A DNA stretch of 64,000 bases from Asterias amurensis (GCF_032118995.1 NC_092665.1:5947501-6011500), one strand, 5' to 3'; shown: positions 45,600-56,937, numbered from the stretch's first letter. Notes: generated by a model from the sequence alone, not told the origin. Numbers and translations are program-made.

Positions 45600-46601
45600 T
45601 GATTATACTTTAAACATTAACTATGCTACTTTAATAAAGGTCATATAAGTCAAATATGGTATGTCTGCAAGCTATGCTGCAACCGGATGAAGATGTCTGC
45701 AAGCTATGCTGCAACCGGAGCAACTGATTCCTTTTTAATCATTCATCTTCTCTTTTCATCTTCACACTCTTCTACGTTTGCATCGAACATTTTTGTCTTC
45801 ACTGTAAAAATTACACCCTGTAATTGAACCTATTTTTAATCATGCATCTTGTCATTTCATGTGTATGCTCTGTTACATTTTAATCCAACATTATAATGGG
45901 TTACTTTTTGTAACCACTTTACGAATTGTTATCTTCACTGCCAATAATTACACCCTGTAACTTGAATAACCGGATCACTCGATCATTTTTAATCATGCGT
46001 CTTCTCATCTCATGTACATACTCTGTACGTTTAGTCCCACATTATAATGTTTGTTACTTTTTGTAACGACCGAATTTTCGTCTTCACTGACAATAATTAC
46101 ACCCTGTAATTTGAATAACCGGATCAACTGATAATTTTTAATCATGCGCCTTTGTTGTTCAAATACGTAAGCTTTACGGTTTAGCCTGCCTCCATTGTTC
46201 GTTACATTTTGTGCCGACATTTTTACGACACAACGTGTCATTGCCATGGAACATCAGTGCTGTGTTGACCGCCAGATACGAAAAACCAACCGATATTGGA
46301 AACGTACACCTGATCTATGCAAATCAACGCTTTCAGTTCAAGCTAGTACTGACCTCCCTGCTAAGCTATGGTAGCTGCTACTGTTACCGATGATACTTAA
46401 ACTATATAACGACTAAAAAAAAGACTAAATTAACAAAGCTTTAATGTGTATATTGATAGCATAGCCAGATAAGCCTTACCCTGGGTACCGCACCCAGTCC
46501 TATTCAATGTTCCCGCCAAACCATTGAACCGTGTAACTCTTTATACTTAACAAGTATAAAGCAGATTTATTCTAATTCGCCTCAGGACCCAACCGAATAA
46601 T
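45600..46601. other. Spacer in the recombinase relic with repeated TTACACCCTGTAA
   Basis: The phrase AATTACACCCTGTAA recurs near 45820, 45948 and 46096, together with TTTTTAATCATGC words, giving a degenerate tandem repeat of about 130 bases. It is either an intron or an insertion separating the two recombinase parts. Confidence 0.55.
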
Positions 46602-46779
46602 TCAATATTTTGCAGACTGGCGGTAAAAACTAACCAGACTGCTCAGCACTGGAAATGTAATGGAACATCTTGAATCTTGCCGAGGGTCCAAGCGTCTACA
46701 ATCCTCTTTCATCTTGGAAACAATGAAACTACCCTTGGGATCCTCCCATTTGTGCAATTTATGAACATATGAAATATAA
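46602..46779 (-). pseudogene. Tyrosine recombinase relic, N-terminal (SAM-like) part
   Basis: The minus strand reads YISYVHKLHKWEDPKGSFIV then SKMKEDCRRLDPRQDSRCSI then TFPVLSSLVSFY. It fits the core-binding region of DIRS/Ngaro-like tyrosine recombinases (HK, DP, F-V, R-L, D-R, PI-L-L spacing). An acceptor-like TGCTTGCAG precedes it. Together with 45180-45598 it forms one interrupted gene. Confidence 0.65.
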
Positions 46780-48195
46780 CTGCAAGCATAGAGAATCACA
46801 CTGGATTCACCAACTCAAGACAGTCAAGTCCTTTGGACTAAACATAAACACTGGTGTTAAATAAATTCCCGTTACCCCCACTTCACTTCTGCTTGAGAAC
46901 TATAATGTTGTTTATATTCTGTAACTCAAGTATAAATTAATTTTTTTTAAAGTTGTTCTTATATATTTGTTACTATAACTATCTCATGTAAGTAACCCCC
47001 CTTTTTTCCACAGGTCCCTCATACCTATTTTTAATACCATCGTACTTTTGATCTTGCTTTTCTCTATTAATTGACCATTGTTAATTGCATCATGATGCAA
47101 CTTGTTCTCTAATTCTACCCTTTCATGTTTCCCTGCGTTGTTAACGAACGATGCATTTACCACTTTTATGGTCCAGTAATCCATCCTTTCATATGAAACC
47201 TCCTTTGTCCTCGCCACTCTACTCGTATTGGTTCATAGCCCCCAATTGTTTCTGAAATAGAAACTTTGATTGGCTGTTATTTTCCCGCTTCTTTCTTCCT
47301 TTAATCCATTTCCCCTCTCTTTTTCTATGAATGGATATGTATTTGTTTGTACTTGTTTTATGCCTCTGAACTAGGTCCGGTTTGGATCGAAAGCTAAGGC
47401 CATCTATACCACCCTATTCATTAAACATATGAAATACCAGATACGTATGTACAAATGGAAGAAGATGCAAAGGTCTTTAATTTTAATATTATGCAATAGG
47501 CTACCCCTTGATTTATGGAAGCTGGCCATTTAGTGCCTAATAATGATCAATCATTCCGAAAGGTCATAATGAAACTTGGTATTGCCCTTCTATTCTTTAT
47601 GTACACTTTGTTCTAGAGCTTGATTAACACATGGTGCTGTGACGTGCAATGCCCATAATTCATCGTCAATTATGCCCATGATCTAACTGGTGTTAATTGC
47701 TGCCTCATTCTAAAAGTGCGCCTCCCCCCCTTATTGGACGAGCTGCTGCTCTCTGTGCGTACGATCTGACACTATTTCAATAATTCTATGTGTTCTATGG
47801 AGATGAGCTCGCAAATACACTGCTACATAAGTCAAAAATGCAGAGGTCCATGTAATGTATAGAAGTAATTGGACGCCTGTGTTTATTATCTTTCCATATT
47901 ATAAAACCCCCCTCGTTTACAGCCAGCAAGAATTATTGTGTCTTGACCGCTATTTATTAATCTGTGGGATGTTCGCAATTATTGGCCCTTTATACATACT
48001 AGATGTTTGAAACCTTTCCGTATTCACGGTACTCGTGTTACCTACTAGCGTTACTGTTGGGGCTGTACTTGCCCCAGCATTAGGTCTGAAAATGTAGCGA
48101 CTCACCCGATTTGCCCGGCTAGTAAGCCATCGGCTTCACCACTCTCTGTAGCCGCCCATCTTCGCCCTCCTCATCAGGTATCACTTGGATTTCTT
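46780..48195. other. Rest of the insert block, no recognised gene
   Basis: A 77-codon minus frame (46984-47217, KVVNASFVNNAGKHERVELE) is not recognised. A segment near 47383 reads GGTCCGGTTTGGATCGAAAG, a phrase often met in repeats. No reverse transcriptase motif was found, so a full DIRS element is not shown. Confidence 0.4.
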
Positions 48196-48240
48196 CAATG
48201 CGGTTCCCACTTCCAGCGAGTTGCCAAGAAGGTACCGAAT
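48196..48240. repeat. 45-bp direct repeat, right copy
   Basis: CAATGCGGTTCCCACTTCCA then GCGAGTTGCCAAGAAGGTAC. Right partner of 43651-43695; sequence related to the C1q flank resumes directly after. Confidence 0.85.
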
Positions 48241-48263
48241 TTTGCGAAACTATACAATCTATC

Positions 48264-48347
48264 TTAACTCCCCATTACTCGTTACCAATTGAGGTTTTAT
48301 GCTGACAATTATTTTGAGTAATTACCAATAGTGTCCACTGCCTTTAA
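48264..48347. mobile_element. MITE family 1, right end only
   Basis: Contains CCCCATTACTCGTTACCAAT and ends CCAATAGTGTCCACTGCCTTTAA, with TTAA at 48344-48347. The left part is missing; the insert block may have cut it. Confidence 0.8.
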
Positions 48348-49009
48348 ACATTAACGTTACAGGCCGTCAAAAACACATTATTGATGTGTGAATTAACATT
48401 AGAACACATAACATAATAATTGATACATATATTTAAATAAATAAACTAATCTAAATACACTAGTATCCATTGTACCAGAAGTTAAGATCTATGTCATAGT
48501 TTTAGAAATAGTCAGATGTCACTTGAATGTTTTAAAAACATTGAAGGAATGAACATTGACGCCGTATCAGTTGATTGTTTTGGTTTTTGTGTTTTAAGCA
48601 TTGAATGGATATTAAACTACAATTATTGGTTAATTTTTTTTTCCTGACACTGTTTTACTCTTTTTGTAAAAAGCTACAGCACCTCTGCAAGTAATAATTT
48701 AAGGGAAACTTAACGTTATATCTTCAACCAGTGCAAGTTTAATGAAAAACAGTGAACATTGTGTTTGTGTCATTCTACAAAAAATATCCGAACCCTTAAG
48801 TTTGAAACCATCAGACTCAAGTTGCTATGTCAAATAGTTCAGAGCACGTTTTTTTAAATGGCACAATGGTATAAACAACCGTTTGCCCCGCACAATTAAG
48901 TAAAGTTCAGCATAATGTTATTATAGTCTAATAATCTCGAATTCAACTTGCTCTCTTTTTATAGACCAGTAGTGACCCTCATGAATGATATAAGTTGTAC
49001 AAGCTCATC
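48348..49009. other. C1q-flank-like DNA without a C1q gene
   Basis: Aligns with 23480-23950, which in the A-B interval lies downstream of the C1q gene. No C1q coding remnant is seen upstream of it, so that gene was lost or replaced here. Confidence 0.55.
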
Positions 49010-49480
49010 AGCCCTTCCCAGTGATGCTAGTGAGACCGGTGGGGTCGAGCGAATCGGTCCAAAAGCCTCATTCAAAAGCACATGGAATGACTGACCTACG
49101 GGCATGCTCATTGGGCCTAAACCTTGAACAAATAAACCCCGGTCACCTCTCCCTGTACACCAAGTGGCGTATTTTTTATTTTATTTTTCCAGGACGACGA
49201 ACGTGGGTAGATAATTACCTCACGTTCGTCCTGGAAAAGTGGGACACTTGGGGCTGACCCGAAGTGCGCTGACCCGAAGTGCGTATTTTCTTCCAGGTGG
49301 AACGTGGGTAAGAATCTCCACACGTTCGTCCTGGGAAAAAAATAATATAAAATAGGCGACTTTTCCAGGACGAACGTTGGGGTTATTATCTGCCCACGTT
49401 CGTCCTGGAAAAAAATACGCCAGCCGGATGAGCTCACCGGGGTCGACCCGGGGAAGCTAATCGAACGCACGCACCCACAG
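49010..49480. repeat. GTCGACCC module with three hairpins
   Basis: The ends resemble 40620-41126 (TCACCGGGGTCGACCCGGGG, AGCTAATCGAACGCACGC). Inside are three stem-loops with stems of the type CCAGGACGAACGTGGG: 49189-49234, 49293-49334 and 49365-49408. Each loop contains a TAGATAATTACC-like or variant sequence. Confidence 0.75.
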
Positions 49481-49873
49481 TAGCCTGAACATCTGACGTC
49501 ACACTTCGAGGCTCGTGAATAACAGCAGAGACCGGCCTCCAAACCTGCGTGTATTTTCACCCTTGACCTACACTTATTTTACATACAGATATGCGGTCAA
49601 ACTCTACACCAACACTACATGCAAGTTCATGCGCATTGTATGTTTAGTATACATACACCACACACGTGGACACATAGCATGCGGTTGGCCGAAAGTAAGC
49701 TTTCCATATCTGTGTTTTGATTGGTCGACTGAGGTTACCTTAGACAAATTAAAACAAACCCAGGTAAATTTGGTCACTGCATTTATCGAATGATACCATT
49801 GTATCCAATGGAGTCTCTGGATCTGGATAAAGACAGTAACACAGTCAGCAATTGTAGACGGCAAACTGTAAGA
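49481..49873. repeat. Low-copy module, third site
   Basis: 49640-49830 matches 2080-2260 (GTATACATACACCACACACG, TTGATTGGTCGACTGAGGTT). No gene is seen. Confidence 0.6.
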
Positions 49874-49968
49874 AAATATACGTAGAGGGCGCTGTGGTGT
49901 TGTGTTATTTTCCCTAAGGACATCCTAATTAGGAATATATTTAACAAACGCCCTCTATGTATAAATTT
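49874..49968. mobile_element. Tiny MITE with AGAGGGCG ends
   Basis: Inverted ATACGTAGAGGGCG and CGCCCTCTATGTAT around about 65 bases. No coding capacity. Confidence 0.65.
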
Positions 49969-50910
49969 ATCAAAAATATACAATGTGAGGTGTGTACAGA
50001 TCCGAACGGTGGTGTTCTGGCAAACACCATTCTCTTGGAAACAAGGGGATGGGAATTAAAAAGCGCCCTCTTCTGCTTATATTATTTCCTACAAACGTAC
50101 AGTGTGCGGTGTTGATACCCAGACTACAATCCCGGCCATATCTCTTTGGGCCTCCTGCCCCCTTTCATTGATGGTTCCGGCTGCCGGTCTTCTGCGTTAC
50201 ATTCAACATTGAGAGGGGTGGGGACGGGGAGACAATGTTTATTGTCAGTGGGAAGTGGACAGGGAATGATTTTATATAACGTAGGAATGGGTGACCCAAG
50301 CATTTTGGCCGGGATTGTAGGCCACGTTACCGGAGGAACACAACTCGTCTTATTTGACTGGCGACCAACAATGCTATTTTCTTTTTGCTTCCGAAAAACT
50401 GCAAACAAACGAAATGACCTGGCCCGTCTTGCCTTCCCCTGGCTGGTAGGGGCCGCCGTTAACGAATTAAGAATTAAGAAACGACCATGGTCACCGCTCT
50501 CTGTAAAAAGAGGAAACTATCTCCAAAGGACAAAATATCCTGCCACTCGCAATTCAAAGGCCGCGCGCAGTTCTCCAGGACTAGGCGCCCGGATGGGTTG
50601 CCGGCGTCTCAGTGGAATCAGTGCTGCCGAAGATTCTTTCCCCTGTTTGAGAAACTAACATGGGCTGAGTGAGGGTGATTTAACAGATTGCCATTAAAAA
50701 CACCGGCCCAAGGCGGAATCCTGCCTTACGTGTTAAACAATCAAAATGACTTCAATCTCATCCAAAAGTTGTAAAATAGTAAATACATTTTGTTCGCAAT
50801 GTGTTCATTTGATTTGTTTTTTGCTCCATTGAACATTGTTGTTTTCCAAAAAGCATTTGGGCGTTTCTGAGAATCAAGGGATACAATTGAAAATCAGTTT
50901 AAAAAACCTT
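49969..50910. repeat. Low-copy non-coding module, third site (continued)
   Basis: 50180-50910 matches 2260-3200 and 23960-24824. A 170-codon frame at 50146-50658 is not conserved in the other two copies. Confidence 0.55.
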
Positions 50911-51250
50911 TTAAGGGCAAAGGCAGGACACATTAGGACACTTTCAAGCACTAGTGAATCTTTCCACTTGGTGTTTCTCAACATATTCTTAAATTAACAA
51001 ACCCGTGAACATTAATTTGAGCTCAATTGACCGTCGAAGTTGCAAGAGAATAATGGGAAGACACCCCTTGTCGCACAAGTTGTGTGCTTTCAGATGCCTT
51101 GAATTTGAGACCTCAACAATTCGAGAAAGTACTTCTTCTCAAAAACTAGTTTTCTTCTGAGAGAGTCGTTACTCACAATTTTGTTTATACTATAAACATC
51201 TCTCCATTGCTAATTACCAAGTAAGGTTTTTTTGCTTACAATTATTTGTT
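50911..51250. mobile_element. MITE family 1, divergent, right end lost
   Basis: Starts TTAAGGGCAAAGGCAGGACA. Same truncated form and neighbours as 3201-3540. Confidence 0.8.
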
Positions 51251-51479
51251 GAATTTTGAAAGGCATTAGAAAATGCTTCAAAACAACAGAATTTAGCCAT
51301 TAACTTATGGTTTGGTGTAACGTACCCCAGAAAAGGTGTCTTCAAATTAAAATTCTCAGTTTGTTGAAAAAAAGCTTGACTTGAGTAGTAAAACGTTCGT
51401 GTAATGTAGACCTAAGCAATACACAACTGGCCTTATGTTGCTGTATGTGCTTGCAAATTAGCCGTAGAGTAAACCCAAT
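51251..51479. other. Duplicated flank, no gene
   Basis: Matches 3541-3760 (GAAAATGCTTCAAAACAACA). No gene is seen. Confidence 0.5.
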
Positions 51480-51720
51480 TGCAAACGGACCAAGTCGTGA
51501 GTTTGTACGTTTCAAAAAAAGAAAAAAAAAGTTTTTTTCCGTCAATGCCGACCAGGTGTATTGCTGCTGAATGCAGAAAAACACTTTTTGAAATGTACCA
51601 ACTCACGACTTGGACGTACATGTACTTTGCACGTGTGTTTACTATACGCATTGCAGGCATAGTCTGCCTAGATTGACGTCACAAAAGGGGTATGCGGAGT
51701 CAGCCCCCAAACAACTTTAT
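51480..51720 (+). mobile_element. MITE with THAP-type start frame, second copy
   Basis: Frame from 51546: MPTRCIAAECRKTLFEMYQL, the cysteine pattern of a THAP finger start, then divergence and a stop at 51676. The right end GATTGACGTCACAAAAGGGG matches, inverted, the left end of the 22735 element. A pair of ACTCACGACTTGG/CCAAGTCGTGAGT words forms an inner inverted repeat. Confidence 0.6.
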
Positions 51721-52414
51721 ATATTTTTTATACATATAAATCGTGACAAACAATTACTAAACAAAATGTTTTATTGTACGTAAGCATTATACTCTTATGT
51801 TTGAAAAAAATATATATATTTCCAGGTGACTTTAACAAAATCATGATTTTTATAGCTTCATGACTAAAATTAAGTTATCTGAATATTGACAATGAAAATG
51901 TAGATCCTAAAGAAGTAGAACAAAAAATTATTGTTACAAAAAAGAATCTCTCCACAACGACCCTTTCTACATCCCATGTAACCGTCCATTGCACGCTTAA
52001 GCATTGCGCGAAATTTTACTCATTTTCACAGAGCGGGTCACTGGTCTCTGGCTACCACGGCGAACAAGTATATTGACAAGGCAAGGAAACACCAGGGCAA
52101 CGTTAATATAAAGATCACAGGTTCATAAATGTCCAAGTAAATTGTTTTTGTGATTTGTTTTCATCAAACATTAATCTAAAATGTATCCAGTCAGTTTCAC
52201 ATTAAGGCCGGGCGTTTTTTTTTTTTTTTTTAACTGTATGATTCAAAAGTGATATTACTGGAAAAAAAGTCGGTATGATTTAAGCGGTTGTAAAAAAAAG
52301 TTAACAGACGTCATGGTTTGGGTTGTTTGTTTAACTGTTTGCAAACACTATTAAACTATAATATTGGCTGTCTTTGCTATAAACTGGACAAAATACATTC
52401 ATTGAATTTCTTTT
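51721..52414. other. Duplicated module downstream of ALP-C
   Basis: From about 51830 it matches 29110-29674. No gene is seen. Confidence 0.6.
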
Positions 52415-52662
52415 TCAATCTATAAACTTCCGTACGAAAGAAAACAACAGTAAAGCCCAAATGGAATTTGGTCCAGTAGAGGGCGCCCCATTGTGGCAGT
52501 TTAACCCGGAAGCATATCTGACCACGTGGGCAATGTAGTGCTGTTCATGGACCCCGTGAAAAAGATGCGACATTGGTCCATTGGCGTAAATAGTGACGTC
52601 CTCTCCACCATGAGTCTCTGAATCAATTGGGACAAGCGCTGGATGGTGAAAATCGGCAGCCT
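52415..52662 (-). CDS. ALP-C last exon, THGGEDV and GPI-type tail
   Basis: 248 bases with stop. EAADFHHPALVPIDSETHGG then EDVTIYANGPMSHLFHGVHE, then NGAPSTGPNSIWALLLFSFV. The histidine of THGGEDV is a zinc ligand. The small-residue stretch followed by a hydrophobic end suits a GPI-anchor signal. Confidence 0.93.
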
Positions 52663-52933
52663 CTGCACAAACAAAATAATAAAACAATGTTTATCACAAT
52701 ACAAGTAAAATAATTGTTTACACAAGTTAATGATTAACTCTATGAAATTGCAAAGGGGCATTTTCCCTTGGCAAAATCGTGGTTGCAAAAACTTCCCTGT
52801 AACTTTGCCAAGTTATCATATGTTTAAGATTTAAAATATTTCAAAAAGTCTGCATATACTCGGATTTAATTTTACTGAGTGGTGTACCTGAGTGGTATAA
52901 ACCAATACTCAAAGTAATCAATTGAAGCTTTAC

Positions 52934-53056
52934 CTGTGTTGGTATCCGTCAGATTCCGTCTCGAACCAGTACTTTTGAAGCTGTCTAACTCCTCAATTCC
53001 TCCAGGGCCGTTTGCATATGAGAGTGTTGTAAATGGCAAACCGTCATTCATCAGAC
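52934..53056 (-). CDS. ALP-C exon LSYANGPGG
   Basis: 123 bases, phase 1 to 1. GLPFTTLSYANGPGGIEELD then SFKSTGSRRNLTDTNT. Donor GTAAAG. The acceptor (CGTCAAG) is weak but identical in A and C. Confidence 0.9.
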
Positions 53057-53366
53057 CTTGACGTTTATGCAAAACCATTTTGTTGTAATTAGAATTTAAA
53101 TATAAATGGTTTGACGATGAATCACCATTTACTTATAGAAAACTGAGAAGCTTGCACAACTTGTCAATTCGGGTAACTTAACGGAGTTTACTTTTTGTTT
53201 CAAAACATAATCCAGCTGCAGTCTACAAACAATTGGATTTATCGAAAGATATCGCCCTTTGAAAAAAAGGAAGTAAATAAATAATAATAGTTAGAAACAG
53301 TCTCTCTTTAAATTCATCGTATACTATTTTGCATACAAATGATATTTGGAAAGATATAGCTTTTAA

Positions 53367-54502
53367 TAATTCAAAGACACTAGCACTATCGGTAATTGTC
53401 AAAGACAATCAAATATCAAACTTCGAAGTTGCGAGATAATAATAAAAGAAAAAACGCCCTTGTCACACGAAGTTGTGTGCTCTTAGATGCTTGATTTCGA
53501 TACATCAAACTCTAAGTCTCAGGTCTCGAAATCAAATTCGTGAAAAATTACTTCTCGAAAACTACGTTACTTCAGAGTGAGCCGTTTCTCACAATGTTTT
53601 ACCCTATCAACAGCTCTCCATTACTCGTTACCAAGTAAGGTTTTATGCTAATAATTAATTTGAGTAATTACCAATAACAATAACATAACACAACCATTAA
53701 TATTTATAAGGCGCTATTCCATCAAGATCATAGCGCACTAGAAAGAAATTAACTTGGAAAAAGGTGAGTCTTAAGGACATTATGAAAAGCAGACAGAGTA
53801 TTAGATTCCCTAATGGCAGTTGGGAGATTGTTCCAAATCATGGGCCCAGCCACACTGAAAGCCTTCTGACCTAAAACTTTGTTTGCTCGGGGAACATTCA
53901 AGCGAGTGATGTCAAGTGTGGACCGAAGAAATCGTGGAGGAGTGTAATGTGACAGTTAAGTGGTAATAATGAGGTGTAGTTTTGTTAAAGCATAAAAACG
54001 AGAAGAGCAATCTTAAAATGGATTCGTTCTCTAATTGGTAGCCAATGAAGTTCCCTAAGTGATGGGGTAATAATATGTTCTCTCAAGGGTGTGGAACATA
54101 CTAAACGAGCTGCACTAGTTTGTAGTCTTTGAACTCTGTCCAATTCATATGATGTTGCACCAAATAAAAGGAGATTGCCATAGTCAATACGAGAGAGGAC
54201 TAAAGCTCTGACAACATGATGGAGAGTATCCTTATCCAGGTACCGTTTGATTCTCCTTAAGTTACGTAATTGAAAATTTATTGATTGGCAGAGGCTAGAA
54301 ACTTGCTTGCTCATTGTCATATGAGAATCAAATTGTATTCCTAAGTTGCTGACAGAATCAGTAGGGTCAATCGATGTATCACCCATATGCAAAGATATCT
54401 TCGGCAGTTTCTTAAGGTTATGGGGAGTACCAAGCACAATGAACTCAGTTTTATTTTCATTGAGCTTAAGCATGTTAGAAGTCATAGTGTCCACTGCCTT
54501 TA
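53367..54502. mobile_element. MITE family 1 interrupted by a LINE (ALP-C intron)
   Basis: Same nested structure as in A and B. The right border TTAA is at 54499-54502. Confidence 0.85.
53665..54487 (-). mobile_element. 5'-truncated LINE, longest open reverse transcriptase piece
   Basis: The 169-codon frame at 53985-54494 starts MTSNMLKLNENKTEFIVLG and continues to LRELHWLPIRERIHFKIALL. It begins after the catalytic YADD box, which is absent. The downstream part encodes GQKAFSVAGPMIWNNLP. Confidence 0.9.
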
Positions 54503-54528
54503 AAGTTATATTTGTGGATGAAACTCAC

Positions 54529-54729
54529 CTCCTCTGCCGAGTATTGGAATACCACGATCAGCTGCTCCTCCTAGAGAGAGTACATGGCTATGGTCGGCAG
54601 TTACAATAAATAAAGTCTCCATTTCATTGGTCATTGACATCGCCTTGGCTACAGCCTTATCCATTGCAATGGTATCATGCAGGGCGTGGTAGGCTAACCC
54701 GTCATGATGCGCATGGTCAATTCGGCCAC
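54529..54729 (-). CDS. ALP-C exon with metal-binding DHAHHDG and TADHSH
   Basis: 201 bases, phase 1 to 1. GGRIDHAHHDGLAYHALHDT and LFIVTADHSHVLSLGGAADR. The Asp/His residues are the two-zinc-site ligands. The acceptor (ACACGAAG) has a poor pyrimidine tract. Confidence 0.93.
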
Positions 54730-54824
54730 CTTCGTGTTTCAAATCAAGATAGTATGATATAAATTATTTGTATTTGAATTATTGAAATTTGATGAAAAAA
54801 ATGGTAGTGTGTCTTGTTCGTGAA

Positions 54825-55130
54825 GAATGTTCACGCTGTCACCATCTTGGTCATATTCCCTGTTTCCATAACAGTAATGAATTTTAATATTCATTGCCGG
54901 ACATGGCACCAGCCTCAGTTTAGTTACAATGGGGTATAACGTCAAGATGGCCACACCGTGATTAAGGTCTAAATCACGCTGTCACCATCTTGGTCATGTT
55001 CCCTGTTTCTATAACAGTAATGAATGCTAACATTCATTGTGCAAACATGGCACCAGACTATTATTTTGTCCAGCCTCAGTTTTGTTACAATGAGTTTGAA
55101 TGGAGTAAAATCAAGATGGCCACACCGTGA
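54825..55130. repeat. 145-bp intronic tandem repeat, two copies (C)
   Basis: Units near 54832 and 54974, same family as 9605-10060. Confidence 0.8.
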
Positions 55131-55535
55131 TAAAGCAACATCATAGACAGAGTTTTTGTCAACCAAGATTTTAAAACTAGGAAAATACATGAATACAAAG
55201 ATAACAAACGTTGGCCCTAGTTTTTAAGAATGTTCGTTTGCAACCAATTGGGATGTATTCATTTTTAATTACAAGTTTGCAGCAATGTCTACTTTGGTGA
55301 CAAAATCTAGTAGGTCGGTTGATGTTTTGCTATTATTCGGCCGTCCATGCCAACCTGCGTGGTCTTGTTAGCAACAATGAAAATACATACAATTTGTGAC
55401 TGAACAATGCCATCAAAGAGACAATGCAACTACTCCATAAAACGAGGTTTCAGATTGTCAATGATTTTCTTAGCCACATAAGTAAGAGGTAGGGCCTAAC
55501 GACAATCTCTTGCGAAACAGCAGCAATGACACAAA

Positions 55536-55860
55536 TAGCTCATGTAACCTTGTACAAGGCTCTTTACGCAAGCACCGACCCGCTCTGAATTCACGAACTG
55601 CATAGATACTATACTGCACGGTATATAACAGTACTTAATACCGCGGGGTCGAAGCATGGTTTTTCGAGGTTGTTGTACCTCATACAACGAGGCTGCAACT
55701 AGACTCGTTGTAACCTCGTTGATACATCGAAAAGCCATGCTTCGACCCCACGGTATCAAGTATTGTTATGTATACCGTGCGGTATAGTATCTATGCAGTT
55801 CGTGAATTCAGAGCGGGTTGGTGCTAACGATAGAGCCTTGGACAAGGCTAGGGCTCATGA
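55536..55860. repeat. Large palindrome in the ALP-C intron
   Basis: Arms of roughly 150 bases. Left words are AGCACCGACCCGCTCTGAAT, CTGCATAGATACTATACTGC and GGGGTCGAAGCATGG. Right words are CCATGCTTCGACCCC, GCGGTATAGTATCTATGCAG and ATTCAGAGCGGGTTGGTGCT. The near-complete arms here are shortened in B and end at a deletion in A. Confidence 0.88.
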
Positions 55861-55919
55861 AACCAATTAACCAACACTCTACAAAAACCAGAAACCTGTA
55901 TGTTGTAATAATAACTTAC

Positions 55920-56060
55920 CCTCAACCATAAGGAAGAACCCGTCGTTGTCCTTCTGAAGTATCTCAATGGCCTTTTCTACCATCTCAGACAATGAGGGCT
56001 CACCCCCTACGTCTATCATTCGGTTACCTTCAAATTGCATATGACTGGGCTCAAACAAAC
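55920..56060 (-). CDS. ALP-C exon [10 protein letters not shown]
   Basis: 141 bases, phase 1 to 1. [20 protein letters not shown] then [15 protein letters not shown], ending DGFFLMVEG. The donor is an intact GTAAGT, unlike copy B. Confidence 0.93.
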
Positions 56061-56384
56061 CTGAAAGGTAAGCAAAGTTAATACAACTGTCAAATATAAG
56101 TTTCTATATTAAATCGTCCTGGTTAGTTATAAAGTTCAAACTTACGCATTTTTACTTGTTCCGTGTATATAAATTAGATAGTCAAAGGTTTCTTCCGTGG
56201 TTGACAGCTCCCTATTAGAGAGGTTCCGCAGAGTCACACATACTCTTACGTAAACGGATACGTCATAATACGTCATCACTTTTTGAGGTCCATGGGGATG
56301 TGACGTATAACCGTTGTACACAAGTTAGAATAGTCGCTCAAAACGGGGATCTGTCGCCATACACTTAAGTAAGAACGATTATAT

Positions 56385-56838
56385 TTTGTTTATGTTTTTG
56401 GAGCGGATTGTTTTTTTTAAATGCACCAGGTTTTCACCATGTCTTTTAGAGGTATCATACATGGATGTAGTTGGACATTGTTCCACCATGCTTCAAAAAA
56501 AGAGAAATGGACTTAAAAAAAAAGTAATGTAATGGGGTAAAACCAAATTAGGTTTGCTGGAATATAAAACTTAACTCTCATTATACGGCAATTATGGTAA
56601 CCTACGTCTATGTCACCGCAGTTTGTAATGACGACGTGCGGCATCTAGCCTAAAGCCCGTGCCAATAAGTGACACAACCCCACATCATGTACGTACATGT
56701 ACATTTAGCTCAGTATAGATACGGCGCAAGGGTTGTAGGCAAAATCATGTTCCAAACGACATACCTTGGTAACATTGGCTGTGCCATACAGACGATTGAT
56801 TGTACTTGTTCAAATTGGTACATGAAGCAACAACTCAC
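56385..56838. other. ALP-C intron, empty site for the B insert
   Basis: Lacks the 33518-35890 insert of unit B and also lacks about 260 bases present in B at 36020-36275. No gene is seen. Confidence 0.7.
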
Positions 56839-56937
56839 CTAAAAGATTGTCAGTTTCAAGTGAATTGACGTCTTTAAATTGTTCCAAATTCCACAAAAAC
56901 TTGCTGTTTGTCTTGTCTTTACCTGCTTGCCATTCGT
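56839..56937 (-). CDS. ALP-C exon DEWQAGKDK
   Basis: 99 bases, phase 1 to 1. Joins as NLI-DEWQ, as expected for the family (NLVQEW-type). It encodes FKDVNSLETDNLLG. The donor is GTGAG. Confidence 0.92.
   Translation of the reverse strand, partial: TNGKQVKTRQTASFCGIWNNLKTSIHLKLTIF

Noticed and set aside
43298..48250. A complete DIRS or Ngaro retrotransposon
   Set aside because: No reverse transcriptase or RNase H motif was found, so only the recombinase relic is claimed.
50146..50658. 170-codon plus frame
   Set aside because: The matching modules at 2.3-2.8 and 24.0-24.5 kb do not keep the frame, and no family is recognised.
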